DNA of 11,052 nucleotides from Bacteroidales bacterium (GCA_016290715.1 JAEEUY010000220.1:1-11052), one strand, 5' to 3'; positions 1-5,342 are shown, counted from the first letter of the stretch. Program-made: numbers and translations. The notes: generated from the sequence alone by a model not told the origin.

Positions 1-555
1 ATTGCGGCTGTAGCCGTTGAGGGTGTTTTGCACCGTGATAACGCTGACACCTAACTGCATGGCTATCTCCCGCTGGTCCCCGCGGACAAGGCTCTCTCCG
101 ATGAGCCACAGCAGCTCCATCAAATCCTTGTTGACAAGCTCACGCCTGTCCCTGCGTATCCTTGCCACCGGATTCTTGATACCCTTTACGCCCGGCAGAC
201 TGTAACTACCATTCTTCCTTAGGCTCGGAAGAACCTCACCTGTGACCCACTTCCGGAATGCCTTAGCCTCCGGCTTGTTGCTACGAATAATGAGTGAATA
301 CATACCACTCTCTGATACAAGAAGAGTCTCTTGTTGTCTGCCAAGAGAATCGGTGAGGTAAACTTTTCTTACCTCATCTTCGTCCAGTGGTTGGATAGCT
401 ACTTTGTGATTGGAATGTTTCAATATGTCGCAAAGGTCTTTTACGACAAACCAAGGCTCTCCGCCTATGGTTTCCACCCTTACCGGCTGGTTGCTGGGAT
501 TGAAGGTGAAAGTTTGCAGTGCTGTCTCTCCAGCTGTCTTGTCTTGTTGTAACAT
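1..555 (-). CDS. Bro-N family phage antirepressor-like protein, 3' end outside the window
   Basis: The frame is open from the ATG at 555 to the left edge, giving 185 residues of an incomplete protein. Residues about 13-108 match the Bro-N fold: a GGEPWFVVKDLCDIL segment, then KVAIQPLDEDEV, LLVSESGMYSLIIRSNKPEAK and FRKWVTGEVLPSLRKNG, which is the usual order of conserved blocks in BRO/antirepressor N-terminal domains. After a basic linker, residues about 141-185 look like a helix-turn-helix (REIAMQLGVSVITVQNTLNG). Bro-N proteins bind DNA and in phages often act as antirepressors or late regulators; that role here is inference. The gene is on the same strand as the phage early operon but has its own promoter-like element near 779-806 and a leader of about 215 nt, so it seems separately controlled. 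It may be phage-encoded; the window does not show its left context. Confidence 0.85.
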   Translation of the reverse strand, partial: MLQQDKTAGETALQTFTFNPSNQPVRVETIGGEPWFVVKDLCDILKHSNHKVAIQPLDEDEVRKVYLTDSLGRQQETLLVSESGMYSLIIRSNKPEAKAFRKWVTGEVLPSLRKNGSYSLPGVKGIKNPVARIRRDRRELVNKDLMELLWLIGESLVRGDQREIAMQLGVSVITVQNTLNGYSRN

Positions 556-629
556 ATTATGAATGATTTTGACATTGCCCGAATCGGTCGGGTGCCGTTG
601 CAACAAAAAAAAGGCGTTGCTACCTGTTG

Positions 630-710
630 TCAAAGCTCATTCAGAAGGCTTGGTGTTCCATTAAGATACACCACAGGGCAATCGCCTATATCGTGATGCG
701 TTACGGGCAT
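630..710 (-). CDS. Possible 26-codon leader peptide upstream of Bro-N
   Basis: An ATG at 710, right after the T-run of the candidate attenuator, opens a frame of 26 codons ending in TGA at 630. It begins MPVTHHDIGDCP and ends PSLLNEL. It has no recognisable domain and no clear run of one amino acid that would suggest classic amino-acid attenuation. Its 3' part contains one arm of the 11-bp inverted repeat, so ribosomes translating it would disrupt the leader fold. It could be chance; only its position argues for translation. Confidence 0.25.
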   Translation of the reverse strand: MPVTHHDIGDCPVVYLNGTPSLLNEL

Positions 711-739
711 AAAAAAATCCCGACTGCAACGCTGGCGGG
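704..739 (-). terminator. Candidate attenuator with alternative pairings
   Basis: On the minus strand CCCG (739-736) can pair with CGGG (722-719), and the hairpin is followed by seven T (717-711), as in an intrinsic terminator, although the stem is short (4 bp plus imperfect inner pairs). The same CGGG can pair instead with a second CCCG at 707-704, which overlaps the first codons of a small leader ORF. The two pairings exclude each other, the usual logic of attenuation. This is read from the sequence alone and not from folding energies. Confidence 0.35.
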
Positions 740-778
740 TTCTACAACTTCCGCCTTCTGAATTTTACTTTGACGTTG

Positions 779-806
779 CAAAGGTAACACATTTTTTTTA
801 TTCAAA
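779..806 (-). promoter_or_regulatory. Bacteroidetes-type promoter for the Bro-N gene
   Basis: Minus strand TACCTTTG at 786-779 fits the -7 element TAnnTTTG used by the Bacteroidetes primary sigma factor. A TTTG at 806-803 could be the -33 element, but the 16-nt spacer is shorter than the usual 19-21. Transcription would start near 772, just ahead of the structured leader. Confidence 0.5.
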
Positions 807-972
807 GAACGTTTTTCAAAAATTTTTTCATTTTTTTTCGGTGGCTGAGCCTGCCGAAGACACCTGTTTTTCTTACAAAGATACTAAAAATTAAGCAATT
901 AAACCATATTTTTCAGCATTTTTTTATCAACATTTTTTTTGTTTTTTTTAACATTTTTTCAAAAAAAACTGC

Positions 973-1055
973 TATTTTTGCAAAACTATTAAGGCAGCAC
1001 TATTGCGGCTTTTTATTTATTTTTTTCATGGCCGGCACCCCTTGCCGGCTTTTTT
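973..1055 (+). ncRNA. Candidate small RNA A (promoter plus terminator, no ORF)
   Basis: TATTTTTG at 973-980 fits the Bacteroidetes -7 element on the plus strand, and about 50 bases later a strong GCCGGC hairpin with a T-run ends the unit at 1055. The predicted transcript is about 65-70 nt and has no convincing ORF. No clear TTTG lies at the -33 position. The segment upstream of the -7 box (AAAAAAACTGCTA) is shared with candidate small RNA B at 2201-2214, which ends in a near-identical hairpin. The strand is opposite to the neighbouring phage genes. Confidence 0.35.
1031..1055 (+). terminator. Intrinsic terminator, GCCGGC stem
   Basis: GCCGGC at 1031-1036 pairs with GCCGGC at 1044-1049 (self-complementary arms, 7-nt loop), followed by TTTTTT at 1050-1055. 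This is a textbook rho-independent terminator for plus-strand transcription. Confidence 0.7.
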
Positions 1056-1058
1056 ATT

Positions 1059-1163
1059 CCCCCCTTCTAATGGGACGATGTACACATCGTCCTTACAGGC
1101 TCGGCTTCGGCAGGCTCAGCCACCCGCCGGTGGGGTCACTGAAACCAAATTTGGTTCCAGTGA
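1059..1163. repeat. Cluster of REP-like palindromic units
   Basis: Three units lie back to back: a CCCCCTTCTAATGGG box (1060-1074), a hairpin GGACGATG-TACA-CATCGTCC (1073-1092), and a 28-bp near-palindrome at 1136-1163 (TCACTG...CAGTGA around AAATTT, one mismatched pair). The right arm of the 19-bp inverted repeat (1105-1123) lies between them. The first two modules recur within the zinc-ribbon gene at 1514-2164, which marks them as dispersed repeats rather than local coding sequence. No ORF here looks real. Confidence 0.6.
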
Positions 1164-1192
1164 TGAAGTCCAAAAGTTCCCATTATGTATAG

Positions 1193-1495
1193 TCAAGTTT
1201 TTTCATAAAAATCCTCGTTGTTAAACAGTTCCAATTGGTTGATGAGTCGTTCTTTCTTGGTGTCGGGAGCAGCCAGGCGGTTGTTCTTTGCTTTTGCTTC
1301 TTCCTCCGCTATCTGTCTGTCCAAGTTCGGCATATTGATAATGGTGATGAACTTCTGGTAGCTCATCGGATAAACAGGGTTGACATATCTCCGCCACACG
1401 GCAGCGTAGGTAGTCCATCCGTCTTCGTAGTGCTCGTTCACTATCTTCACCACATTCTTGCAGTATAGCAGGTAATTGAGTCTGTTCTTGGCCAT
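1193..1495 (-). CDS. Hypothetical phage early protein, 100 aa
   Basis: ATG at 1495, stop at 1193. The protein is charged, with a tyrosine-, tryptophan- and asparagine-rich first half (NRLNYLLYCKNVVKIVNEHY, WTTYAAVWRRYV), a central part that may form helices, and an EEEAKAKNNR stretch. I do not recognise the family. The segment YEDGWTTYAAVWRRYVNPVYPMSYQKF could be a small DNA-binding or adaptor fold, but no motif proves it. It is the last gene of the continuous leftward early operon, 18 nt beyond the zinc-ribbon gene; after it comes the repeat cluster and a long non-coding stretch. Codon use and position argue that it is a real gene. Confidence 0.65.
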   Translation of the reverse strand: MAKNRLNYLLYCKNVVKIVNEHYEDGWTTYAAVWRRYVNPVYPMSYQKFITIINMPNLDRQIAEEEAKAKNNRLAAPDTKKERLINQLELFNNEDFYEKT

Positions 1496-1513
1496 TTTCT
1501 TATTTTTTTTCTT

Positions 1514-2164
1514 CTATATTTCACAAGGCATAGCATAGCCTAAAAATTCATCAAAGTCGCATAGCTTGTTTTTGCATTTATGCCGTATCAGGGAGTAGTG
1601 GACACATCTTTTGCAACGGGGACTCTCCTGTACGGGGGATTCTTCTCCCCCTTCTAAGAGGGTGCCCGTCAGGGCGGGGGATTCTTCTCCAATGCCTTCA
1701 ACATCGGTACCCGGTTGTAGAGATGTTTCTGTCTCTGCTGCCGAAGGCACCTCTTTCCCCCTTCTAAGTGGGCAGGGGGATTCTTCTCCCACTTCTAAGG
1801 GGGTGCCCGTCAGGGCGGGGGATTCTTCTCCAATGCCTTCAACATCGGTACCCGGTTGTAGAGACGTTTCTGTCTCTGCTGCCGAAGGCACCTCCTGTAC
1901 GGACGATGTGCACATCGTCTCTGTGTACATCGTCTCTCCATTAGAAAATACCGACAATGAGGTCTGTCGGCTGCCGGGGAGCATCTTTTCTCCTTTCTGG
2001 TGCTTGCGTTCACTTACGCAATATTTGCACACACTGACATAGTATTGCCTTGTCTCACCGTTTTTAAGCCTTTCTTTTACAATACTGAATCTGCTCACCG
2101 GTCTTATTTGTCCGCAGCGGGTACATGGCATTTCTGTCCTGTCGTCAACTGTCCTGTTTGCCAT
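1514..2164 (-). CDS. Zinc-ribbon protein with a repeat-invaded centre, 216 aa
   Basis: ATG at 2164. Residues 14-49 hold a zinc-ribbon pattern (C14-x2-C17 ... C46-x2-C49, MPCTRCG and VCKYC) and residues 184-214 a second cysteine cluster (CKRC at 184-187, C197, C202, C214). Between them residues 61-181 are low complexity: EVPSAAETETSLQPGTDVEG followed by GIGEESPALTG occurs twice (91-130 and 138-177), with extra EESP copies. At DNA level this centre is built of 120-nt direct repeats and palindromes that also occur outside genes in this window, so it appears to be inserted repeat DNA kept in frame. Two separate small proteins fused by that insertion are an alternative. The cysteine pattern suggests nucleic-acid binding; the specific role is unknown. 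It lies in the phage early operon downstream of the tRNA-like segment. Confidence 0.7.
   Translation of the reverse strand: MANRTVDDRTEMPCTRCGQIRPVSRFSIVKERLKNGETRQYYVSVCKYCVSERKHQKGEKMLPGSRQTSLSVFSNGETMYTETMCTSSVQEVPSAAETETSLQPGTDVEGIGEESPALTGTPLEVGEESPCPLRRGKEVPSAAETETSLQPGTDVEGIGEESPALTGTLLEGGEESPVQESPRCKRCVHYSLIRHKCKNKLCDFDEFLGYAMPCEI
1634..1894. repeat. Two 120-nt direct repeats, period 141 nt, in frame
   Basis: 1634-1753 and 1775-1894 are near-identical (I count three mismatches). The period of 141 is a multiple of three, so the reading frame of the host gene is kept. Each unit contains a CTTCTAAG box flanked by C- and G-runs, a GTGCCCGTCAGGGCGG segment and a hairpin AGAGAC/GTCTCT. A partial extra copy of the CCCCCTTCTAAG box lies at 1757-1772 between the units. 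Confidence 0.85.
1902..1944. repeat. Intragenic palindrome related to the intergenic 1073-1092 unit
   Basis: GACGATGTGCACATCGTC at 1902-1919 is a perfect 18-bp palindrome. It is followed by a second partial copy (TGTACATCGTC) and by CCATTAGAA, the reverse complement of TTCTAATGG found next to the intergenic palindrome at 1066-1074. The same module thus occurs in opposite orientation inside a gene and between genes. Confidence 0.75.
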
Positions 2165-2187
2165 ATTGTTGTTTTATTTTTACTTTT

Positions 2188-2294
2188 TTTGTCATTTTTG
2201 CAAAAAAACTGCTACTTTTGCAGCATCATTGTGTTGCATTTTTGCAGCCGTTGTATTTAAAAATTTCACAGCCGGCAGCCCTGCCGGCTTTTTT
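2188..2294 (+). ncRNA. Candidate small RNA B with promoter and terminator
   Basis: TTTG at 2188-2191, a 21-nt spacer and TACTTTTG at 2213-2220 match both boxes of a Bacteroidetes promoter. The predicted transcript of about 65-70 nt ends in a GCCGGC hairpin (2271-2288) with six T (2289-2294) and has no convincing ORF. It runs against the phage early operon, between the 216-aa gene and the tRNA-like segment. Upstream sequence and terminator resemble candidate A at 973-1055, so the two may be paralogous. Confidence 0.45.
2271..2294 (+). terminator. Intrinsic terminator, GCCGGC stem
   Basis: GCCGGC (2271-2276) pairs with GCCGGC (2283-2288) over a 6-nt loop, followed by TTTTTT. It closely resembles the 1031-1055 terminator. 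On the opposite strand no T-run follows the hairpin, so it should act on plus-strand transcripts only. Confidence 0.7.
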
Positions 2295-2298
2295 CTTC

Positions 2299-2366
2299 GT
2301 GGTTCCGGAGGGACTCGAACCCGCCATGCGATTACGCCATACCATTTCACCGCTACCTTCCGACGC
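2299..2366 (-). other. tRNA-like segment (T-arm, D-arm-like stretch), not a canonical tRNA
   Basis: On the minus strand GCGGG-TTCGAGT-CCCTC (2324-2308) has the form of a tRNA T-arm with the invariant TTCGA core and 4 of 5 stem pairs, followed by CGGAACCA. Upstream, GGTGAAATGGTAT resembles a D-loop. Between them is only a small hairpin with a TAAT loop instead of a full anticodon arm, and I find no 5' strand complementary to the expected acceptor. Total length is about 68 nt. It lies between the DUF4406 and zinc-ribbon genes. It may be a tRNA relic, a tRNA-like structure with a phage function, or chance. Confidence 0.35.
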
Positions 2367-2372
2367 TTTTTT

Positions 2373-2666
2373 TTACCCCTCCATGATGTCCAGATTCATT
2401 TGTAGGGCTAAATAATATTCTATATTGGCACCGTTGCTCTGTTCCCATCCGGGAAGCATACAGATGGCATCGCAAAACCGCAAGGCGACAATATCCACTA
2501 TCATGCACAGTCCCCATGGCAGCCAAGACGGACACAAACGTGTCGGGTTCACTGTCTTGTAACCCATCTCTCGTAGTTTTTGCTCACATAATCCAAACTT
2601 CAAACGGACACTATGAATATTTCGTCCGCTTATCGCTCCGCTGATATATACTCGCTTTGCTTTCAT
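2373..2666 (-). CDS. DUF4406 family protein (nucleoside deoxyribosyltransferase-like fold), 97 aa
   Basis: The protein starts with KRVYISGAISG, continues with a helix of the type VRLKFGLCEQKLREMGYKTVNP, and ends with CDAICMLPGWEQSNGANIEYYLA. The first glycine-rich strand-turn, the central D in VDIVALRFCDA and the GWE-S-GA-EY block are the signature of the DUF4406 family, related to nucleoside 2-deoxyribosyltransferases and the nucleotide N-hydrolase Rcl. Such proteins act, or are thought to act, on the glycosidic bond of nucleotides; whether this phage member is catalytic is not known. The glutamate in GWE and the following E are present. It begins 1 nt after the DUF3164 stop, so the two are translationally linked. 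Length is normal for the family. Confidence 0.8.
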   Translation of the reverse strand: MKAKRVYISGAISGRNIHSVRLKFGLCEQKLREMGYKTVNPTRLCPSWLPWGLCMIVDIVALRFCDAICMLPGWEQSNGANIEYYLALQMNLDIMEG

Positions 2667-2667
2667 C

Positions 2668-3336
2668 TTATACCTCCGATAAACTCAATGCCAAATCTTC
2701 CCAACCTTTTTCGCTGTTTTCTTTGATAGAACAACGCACAAACAACTTGCTGCGAGTCGGTCTGTATGCCTCTCTGATGATACGAATGCCTTCCATAAAT
2801 TCTTCGTTGCCGCTCTTCTCGGCTATCTGTCCCAACTGGATTACACGGCTCGCTTTCAGATTGCCTTTTTGGTCCCTGGCCAACAAACGCAAAACAAGAC
2901 CTATCAGTTCCTCGCTCTGCTCATCCTTTGCAAGGCTTTGCAAGTATTCTTTCACCTTGGCAATCCCTTCTTCCACTTGGTCAAGGTAGTTGTCGTTCAT
3001 GTTGTAGCCAATACGAATGCGTTGTGTGCCTTCGCTGTTGGTAAACATAAAACTGTCTTGTTCTTTCTTGCCTTCGCTTTCGTTTACTTCTTTCCGCAAT
3101 TCCATCAAGGTGGAGAACGTGTCGATTATCTTTTTCTTCGTTCCTGCAAGTTTTCCATTGCAATCTTGCAACTCTGCCACCGCTTCGGCCATCACTTCAT
3201 CGGTCATCTGTTGCAACTGTTTCCTTTGTTCTCTTCTTGATTCTATGCGGGCTTTTTTCTCTTCTTCTGCTTTGAATGCTTCAAATCTCGCTTTTTCCTC
3301 TTCGGTCATGGCGACCATCGTTTTTTCTTCTTTCAT
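2668..3336 (-). CDS. DUF3164 family phage protein, 222 aa
   Basis: Start ATG at 3336; internal ATGs at codons 7 and 10 are alternatives. Residues about 8-50 form a highly charged helix (EEEKARFEAFKAEEEKKARIESRREQRKQ), probably coiled coil, and the rest has the conserved DUF3164 blocks: a central FTNSEGTQRIRIGYN strand region and LIGLVLRLLARDQKGNLKASRVIQL, then a segment ending in EAYRPTRSKLFVRC. DUF3164 proteins are typical of the early regions of Mu-like phages; their biochemical role is not established. Order here (ATPase, GemA, DUF3164) agrees with other transposable phages. There is a 36-nt AT-rich gap before it. Confidence 0.85.
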   Translation of the reverse strand: MKEEKTMVAMTEEEKARFEAFKAEEEKKARIESRREQRKQLQQMTDEVMAEAVAELQDCNGKLAGTKKKIIDTFSTLMELRKEVNESEGKKEQDSFMFTNSEGTQRIRIGYNMNDNYLDQVEEGIAKVKEYLQSLAKDEQSEELIGLVLRLLARDQKGNLKASRVIQLGQIAEKSGNEEFMEGIRIIREAYRPTRSKLFVRCSIKENSEKGWEDLALSLSEV

Positions 3337-3372
3337 ATCTCTGTCTATTTGTTAATTATAAATTATTCATTG

Positions 3373-3843
3373 TCAATTGTACATTATTCCTGTTATCTCT
3401 TTTTTTACCTGTGCGGCTTTTTCCTTTTTGCAAAACTCGGCATATATTCTGCCCAATTCTGCCGGAGACAGTTTGTTGAAGTCGTCTTTTCCGGTCGCCC
3501 TGCAGGCAATGGCTTTTACATATTCCATAGTCGGCTGCATACCTTGTTGTTCCAAATAGGCGAAAATGGCTTTTATCACCCCTTTCCGCTTACGGTCTAT
3601 TGTCATCACATCGGCACGACCCGCTGCCGTTTTCCGCTCTGTTTTCGGCTTCAAAGTGTCATCCAAAAAATTGATAAGAGCCTGACATTCCTCTTTGTAC
3701 ATCTCTTTTGAATGGGTGGTTCTTTTACAGGTGTAGTTCCATACCATGGTCTGCAGCATCTCTCTGTCGATGCCCAAACGGCTGCACAGAAAATGCAGCT
3801 TGCGGTTCTGTTCCGGTGTTCTCATTACATTGTTCATATTCAT
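3373..3843 (-). CDS. gemA: GemA-like regulatory protein (DUF1018), 156 aa
   Basis: The N-terminus MRTPEQNRKLHFLCSRLGID followed by a helix with KRTTHSKEMYKEECQALINFLDD is characteristic of GemA/DUF1018 proteins of Mu-like phages. In Mu, GemA (Mor-linked) influences host gene expression and DNA supercoiling or gyrase-related functions; the role here is transferred by family. I chose the ATG at 3843 because its ATGA overlaps the stop of the preceding gene, a coupling arrangement; an in-frame ATG at 3864 would add seven residues lying inside the upstream gene. The central KTERKTAAGRADVMTIDRKRK is basic, the C-terminal half (YVKAIACRATGKDDFNKLSPAELGRIYAEF) is helical. Confidence 0.8.
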   Translation of the reverse strand: MNMNNVMRTPEQNRKLHFLCSRLGIDREMLQTMVWNYTCKRTTHSKEMYKEECQALINFLDDTLKPKTERKTAAGRADVMTIDRKRKGVIKAIFAYLEQQGMQPTMEYVKAIACRATGKDDFNKLSPAELGRIYAEFCKKEKAAQVKKEITGIMYN

Positions 3844-4463
3844 TCTGCATTGTTTAATCCCCAATAAGCCGAGGCTTTTTCCTTACTGATATCCAAGTGT
3901 TTTCCTCCTCCGTATCGTCCCACAGGAAAGCCTCTGAAACCTTCCACGCGTATATACACATTGCTGTCACGCCATATCTTTTGTGCCACGCTGCCTTCCG
4001 GCTTGTTGCCGTCAATATGGCTTACGTAGATAAACAGTTTGTTCGGGAAATTGTCTTTCAAAGTCTTGTATTCGCTCCACTTCAGACCCATAAACTGTAC
4101 GCTGTCAACTATCACCACATCCGGACTGCAACGCTTGGAAAGTCTTTCGGTAAGGTCTTTCACATCCTCTTTGTCCAAGAGGACAAACCTTCGGCTCACT
4201 TCCTCCATGTTCAACCGCTGCATGGCCGAGCGTATCGATAGCGACAAACCTTCTTCCACGCTGTTGTAAGCCACTTTCGTAAACCGGCACAAGTATTTTG
4301 CCGCCTGCATGGCCAAACTGGTCTTGCCGTTTTTAGGAGCCCCGTAAATCAACCAACTGCCGCCCAGCTGCGGGCATCCCACAGCCTCCAACCACTGCCC
4401 GTCAAAGGGCAGGGTCTTGAACTTGGCATTCATCACGTTGCTGACACTGTAGGCTCTCTTCAT
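3840..4463 (-). CDS. RecA/DnaB-like P-loop ATPase, 207 aa
   Basis: A canonical Walker A, GAPKNGKT, lies at residues 41-48, preceded by SWLIY as strand 1. A Walker B-like VVIVD lies at 116-120 with an adjacent S-x-Q (SVQF), and FIYVSHIDGNKPEGS at 144-158 resembles the sensor region of RecA-fold ATPases such as RadA and the C-terminal domain of DnaB. The protein is a single ATPase domain without an N-terminal primase-binding or zinc domain. It lies 3 nt after the MuB-like gene and overlaps the GemA gene by 4 nt. A role in replication or recombination during transposition is inferred; Mu itself has no direct counterpart in this place, which makes it an accessory of the Bacteroidetes lineage or a helper of the MuB-like protein. 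Confidence 0.75.
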   Translation of the reverse strand: MKRAYSVSNVMNAKFKTLPFDGQWLEAVGCPQLGGSWLIYGAPKNGKTSLAMQAAKYLCRFTKVAYNSVEEGLSLSIRSAMQRLNMEEVSRRFVLLDKEDVKDLTERLSKRCSPDVVIVDSVQFMGLKWSEYKTLKDNFPNKLFIYVSHIDGNKPEGSVAQKIWRDSNVYIRVEGFRGFPVGRYGGGKHLDISKEKASAYWGLNNAE

Positions 4464-4466
4464 TAC

Positions 4467-5342
4467 TTAGGCTCTTTTGCGAAGTTCTTTGTAAATACGT
4501 CTCAAACTCGGCATGCCGTCGTCGCCCATGGTTTTGCGTAGCAGTTGGTTTACATCTTCGCCGCCGTTGGCTTTGATAATCATGGCGGCGGTTGTCTTCA
4601 TCATCTCTTTTCCGGCTTCGCCTTCGGCAATAAGTTTGCCGTATCGCTTGCCAAAACGGGAGAAAATCTCAGTGTAGCCAACCTTTTTGTTGTCAATGCT
4701 TCGCTGTATCTTTGCCTTCAAACCGTCGGCACCCATCATATACCAACCGCAGGCACCTTCGGTGGCGTTCCACAAAGCTTTCACTTCCAACCATGCCTCG
4801 TAGTGCATGTCTCCGGCTTCGTCCAATATAATCAGCGGCTTTTCCAACTGCTTTAAATAGTATATCGTATTGGCTTCCACATCGTTCAATCTGCCGCTAT
4901 TGTCCAAGCCGAAAGCCTTGGCAATGGAGCGTATCAGCTGCGTTTTTCCTTTGGCAAGGCTGCAGTCTATATAGGCAACGTTTTTGTGCGTCTTGGCATA
5001 CACTTTGGCAGTCCATGTCTTGCCGATGTCGCTCAGGTCGCACAACAGACTGCTCAATGCCTCGTTTTGGCAAATCTCCAATTGTGCGTTTACAAATTCA
5101 TAAACAGGTGTCCTTGCTGTTTTCCATTCCGGTGCGTTGCCCATGTTCACCTCCAACTGTCTTGCAATCGACAGCCAATTGGTGTCACTCAACACTTGTT
5201 CAAAGTCTCCGTTTTTCACACGGCTGTACTGGCTGCCGCTAATACCCAACCATTTGGCATACTTGCTGTCGCTACCGCCAAACATAGGGCGTTGGCTTTG
5301 CATGGCTTGTACAATCTTTTGTTTTAATTCTTTAGTAATCAT
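4467..5342 (-). CDS. MuB-like transposition target ATPase, 291 aa
   Basis: N-terminal residues about 1-65 form a helix-turn-helix (YAKWLGISGSQYSRVKNGDF), as in MuB. The AAA+ ATPase part begins near residue 80: a Walker A at about 102-109 reads DLSDIGKT, Walker B LIILDEAG is at 170-177, GWYMMGADG at 199-207 could be the sensor region, and FSRFGKR at 228-233 provides arginine-finger candidates. The C-terminus is basic. MuB binds DNA as an ATP-dependent filament, selects target DNA and stimulates MuA; position directly after the MuA-like gene (15 nt) supports this. The Walker A lacks the first glycine of the GxxxxGKT consensus but keeps GKT. Length is close to MuB (312 aa). Confidence 0.85.
   Translation of the reverse strand: MITKELKQKIVQAMQSQRPMFGGSDSKYAKWLGISGSQYSRVKNGDFEQVLSDTNWLSIARQLEVNMGNAPEWKTARTPVYEFVNAQLEICQNEALSSLLCDLSDIGKTWTAKVYAKTHKNVAYIDCSLAKGKTQLIRSIAKAFGLDNSGRLNDVEANTIYYLKQLEKPLIILDEAGDMHYEAWLEVKALWNATEGACGWYMMGADGLKAKIQRSIDNKKVGYTEIFSRFGKRYGKLIAEGEAGKEMMKTTAAMIIKANGGEDVNQLLRKTMGDDGMPSLRRIYKELRKRA

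Larger units (their letters stand above)
556..775 (-). promoter_or_regulatory. Structured 5' leader of the Bro-N gene
   Basis: About 215 nt separate the promoter-like element from the Bro-N start. On the minus strand this leader shows several hairpins in a row: an 11-bp perfect inverted repeat (753-763 with 639-649, ATTCAGAAGGC) closing a domain of about 125 nt; inside it CCCG/CGGG at 719-739 followed by seven T; GGC-GATT-GCC; GGTGT/ACACC. Outside it are GCAAC/GTTGC at 600-620 and CCCGA/TCGGG at 578-592, the last about 23 nt before the start codon. This density of helices in AT-rich DNA suggests a cis-acting RNA. I do not assign it to a named RNA family. Confidence 0.55.
841..1123. repeat. 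19-bp perfect inverted repeat flanking a small-RNA candidate
   Basis: GTGGCTGAGCCTGCCGAAG at 841-859 is the exact reverse complement of 1105-1123. The 245 bases between the arms are mostly poly-A/poly-T DNA, a candidate small RNA with terminator (973-1055) and the 1073-1092 palindrome. The arms are GC-rich and stand out from their surroundings. They look like dispersed intergenic repeat units; a mobile unit bounded by them is possible, but no transposase gene lies between them. Confidence 0.6.

Noticed and set aside
331..552. Plus-strand ORF of 73 aa
   Set aside because: It lies antisense inside the clear Bro-N coding region.
1634..1894. CRISPR array
   Set aside because: Only two 120-nt units with a 21-nt gap and internal palindromes; no short regular repeats with unique spacers and no cas gene.
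1611..2042. Plus-strand ORF across the repeat region (143 aa)
   Set aside because: It is a mirror of the palindromic repeats of the minus-strand zinc-ribbon gene, lacks any domain and would overlap both cysteine clusters of that gene.
2299..2366. Functional canonical tRNA gene
   Set aside because: No 5' acceptor strand complementary to CGGAACC, no complete anticodon arm and one mismatch in the T-stem; reported only as tRNA-like.
2125..2415. Plus-strand ORFs of 79-96 aa across the DUF4406 gap
   Set aside because: They read the antisense of the tRNA-like segment and a terminator; the translation (VPEGLEP or GGTRTR type) is the common artefact of antisense tRNA sequence.
3337..3372. AT-rich gap between GemA and DUF3164 as a promoter
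   Set aside because: No TAnnTTTG element on the minus strand; it is most likely a simple intergenic spacer within the operon.
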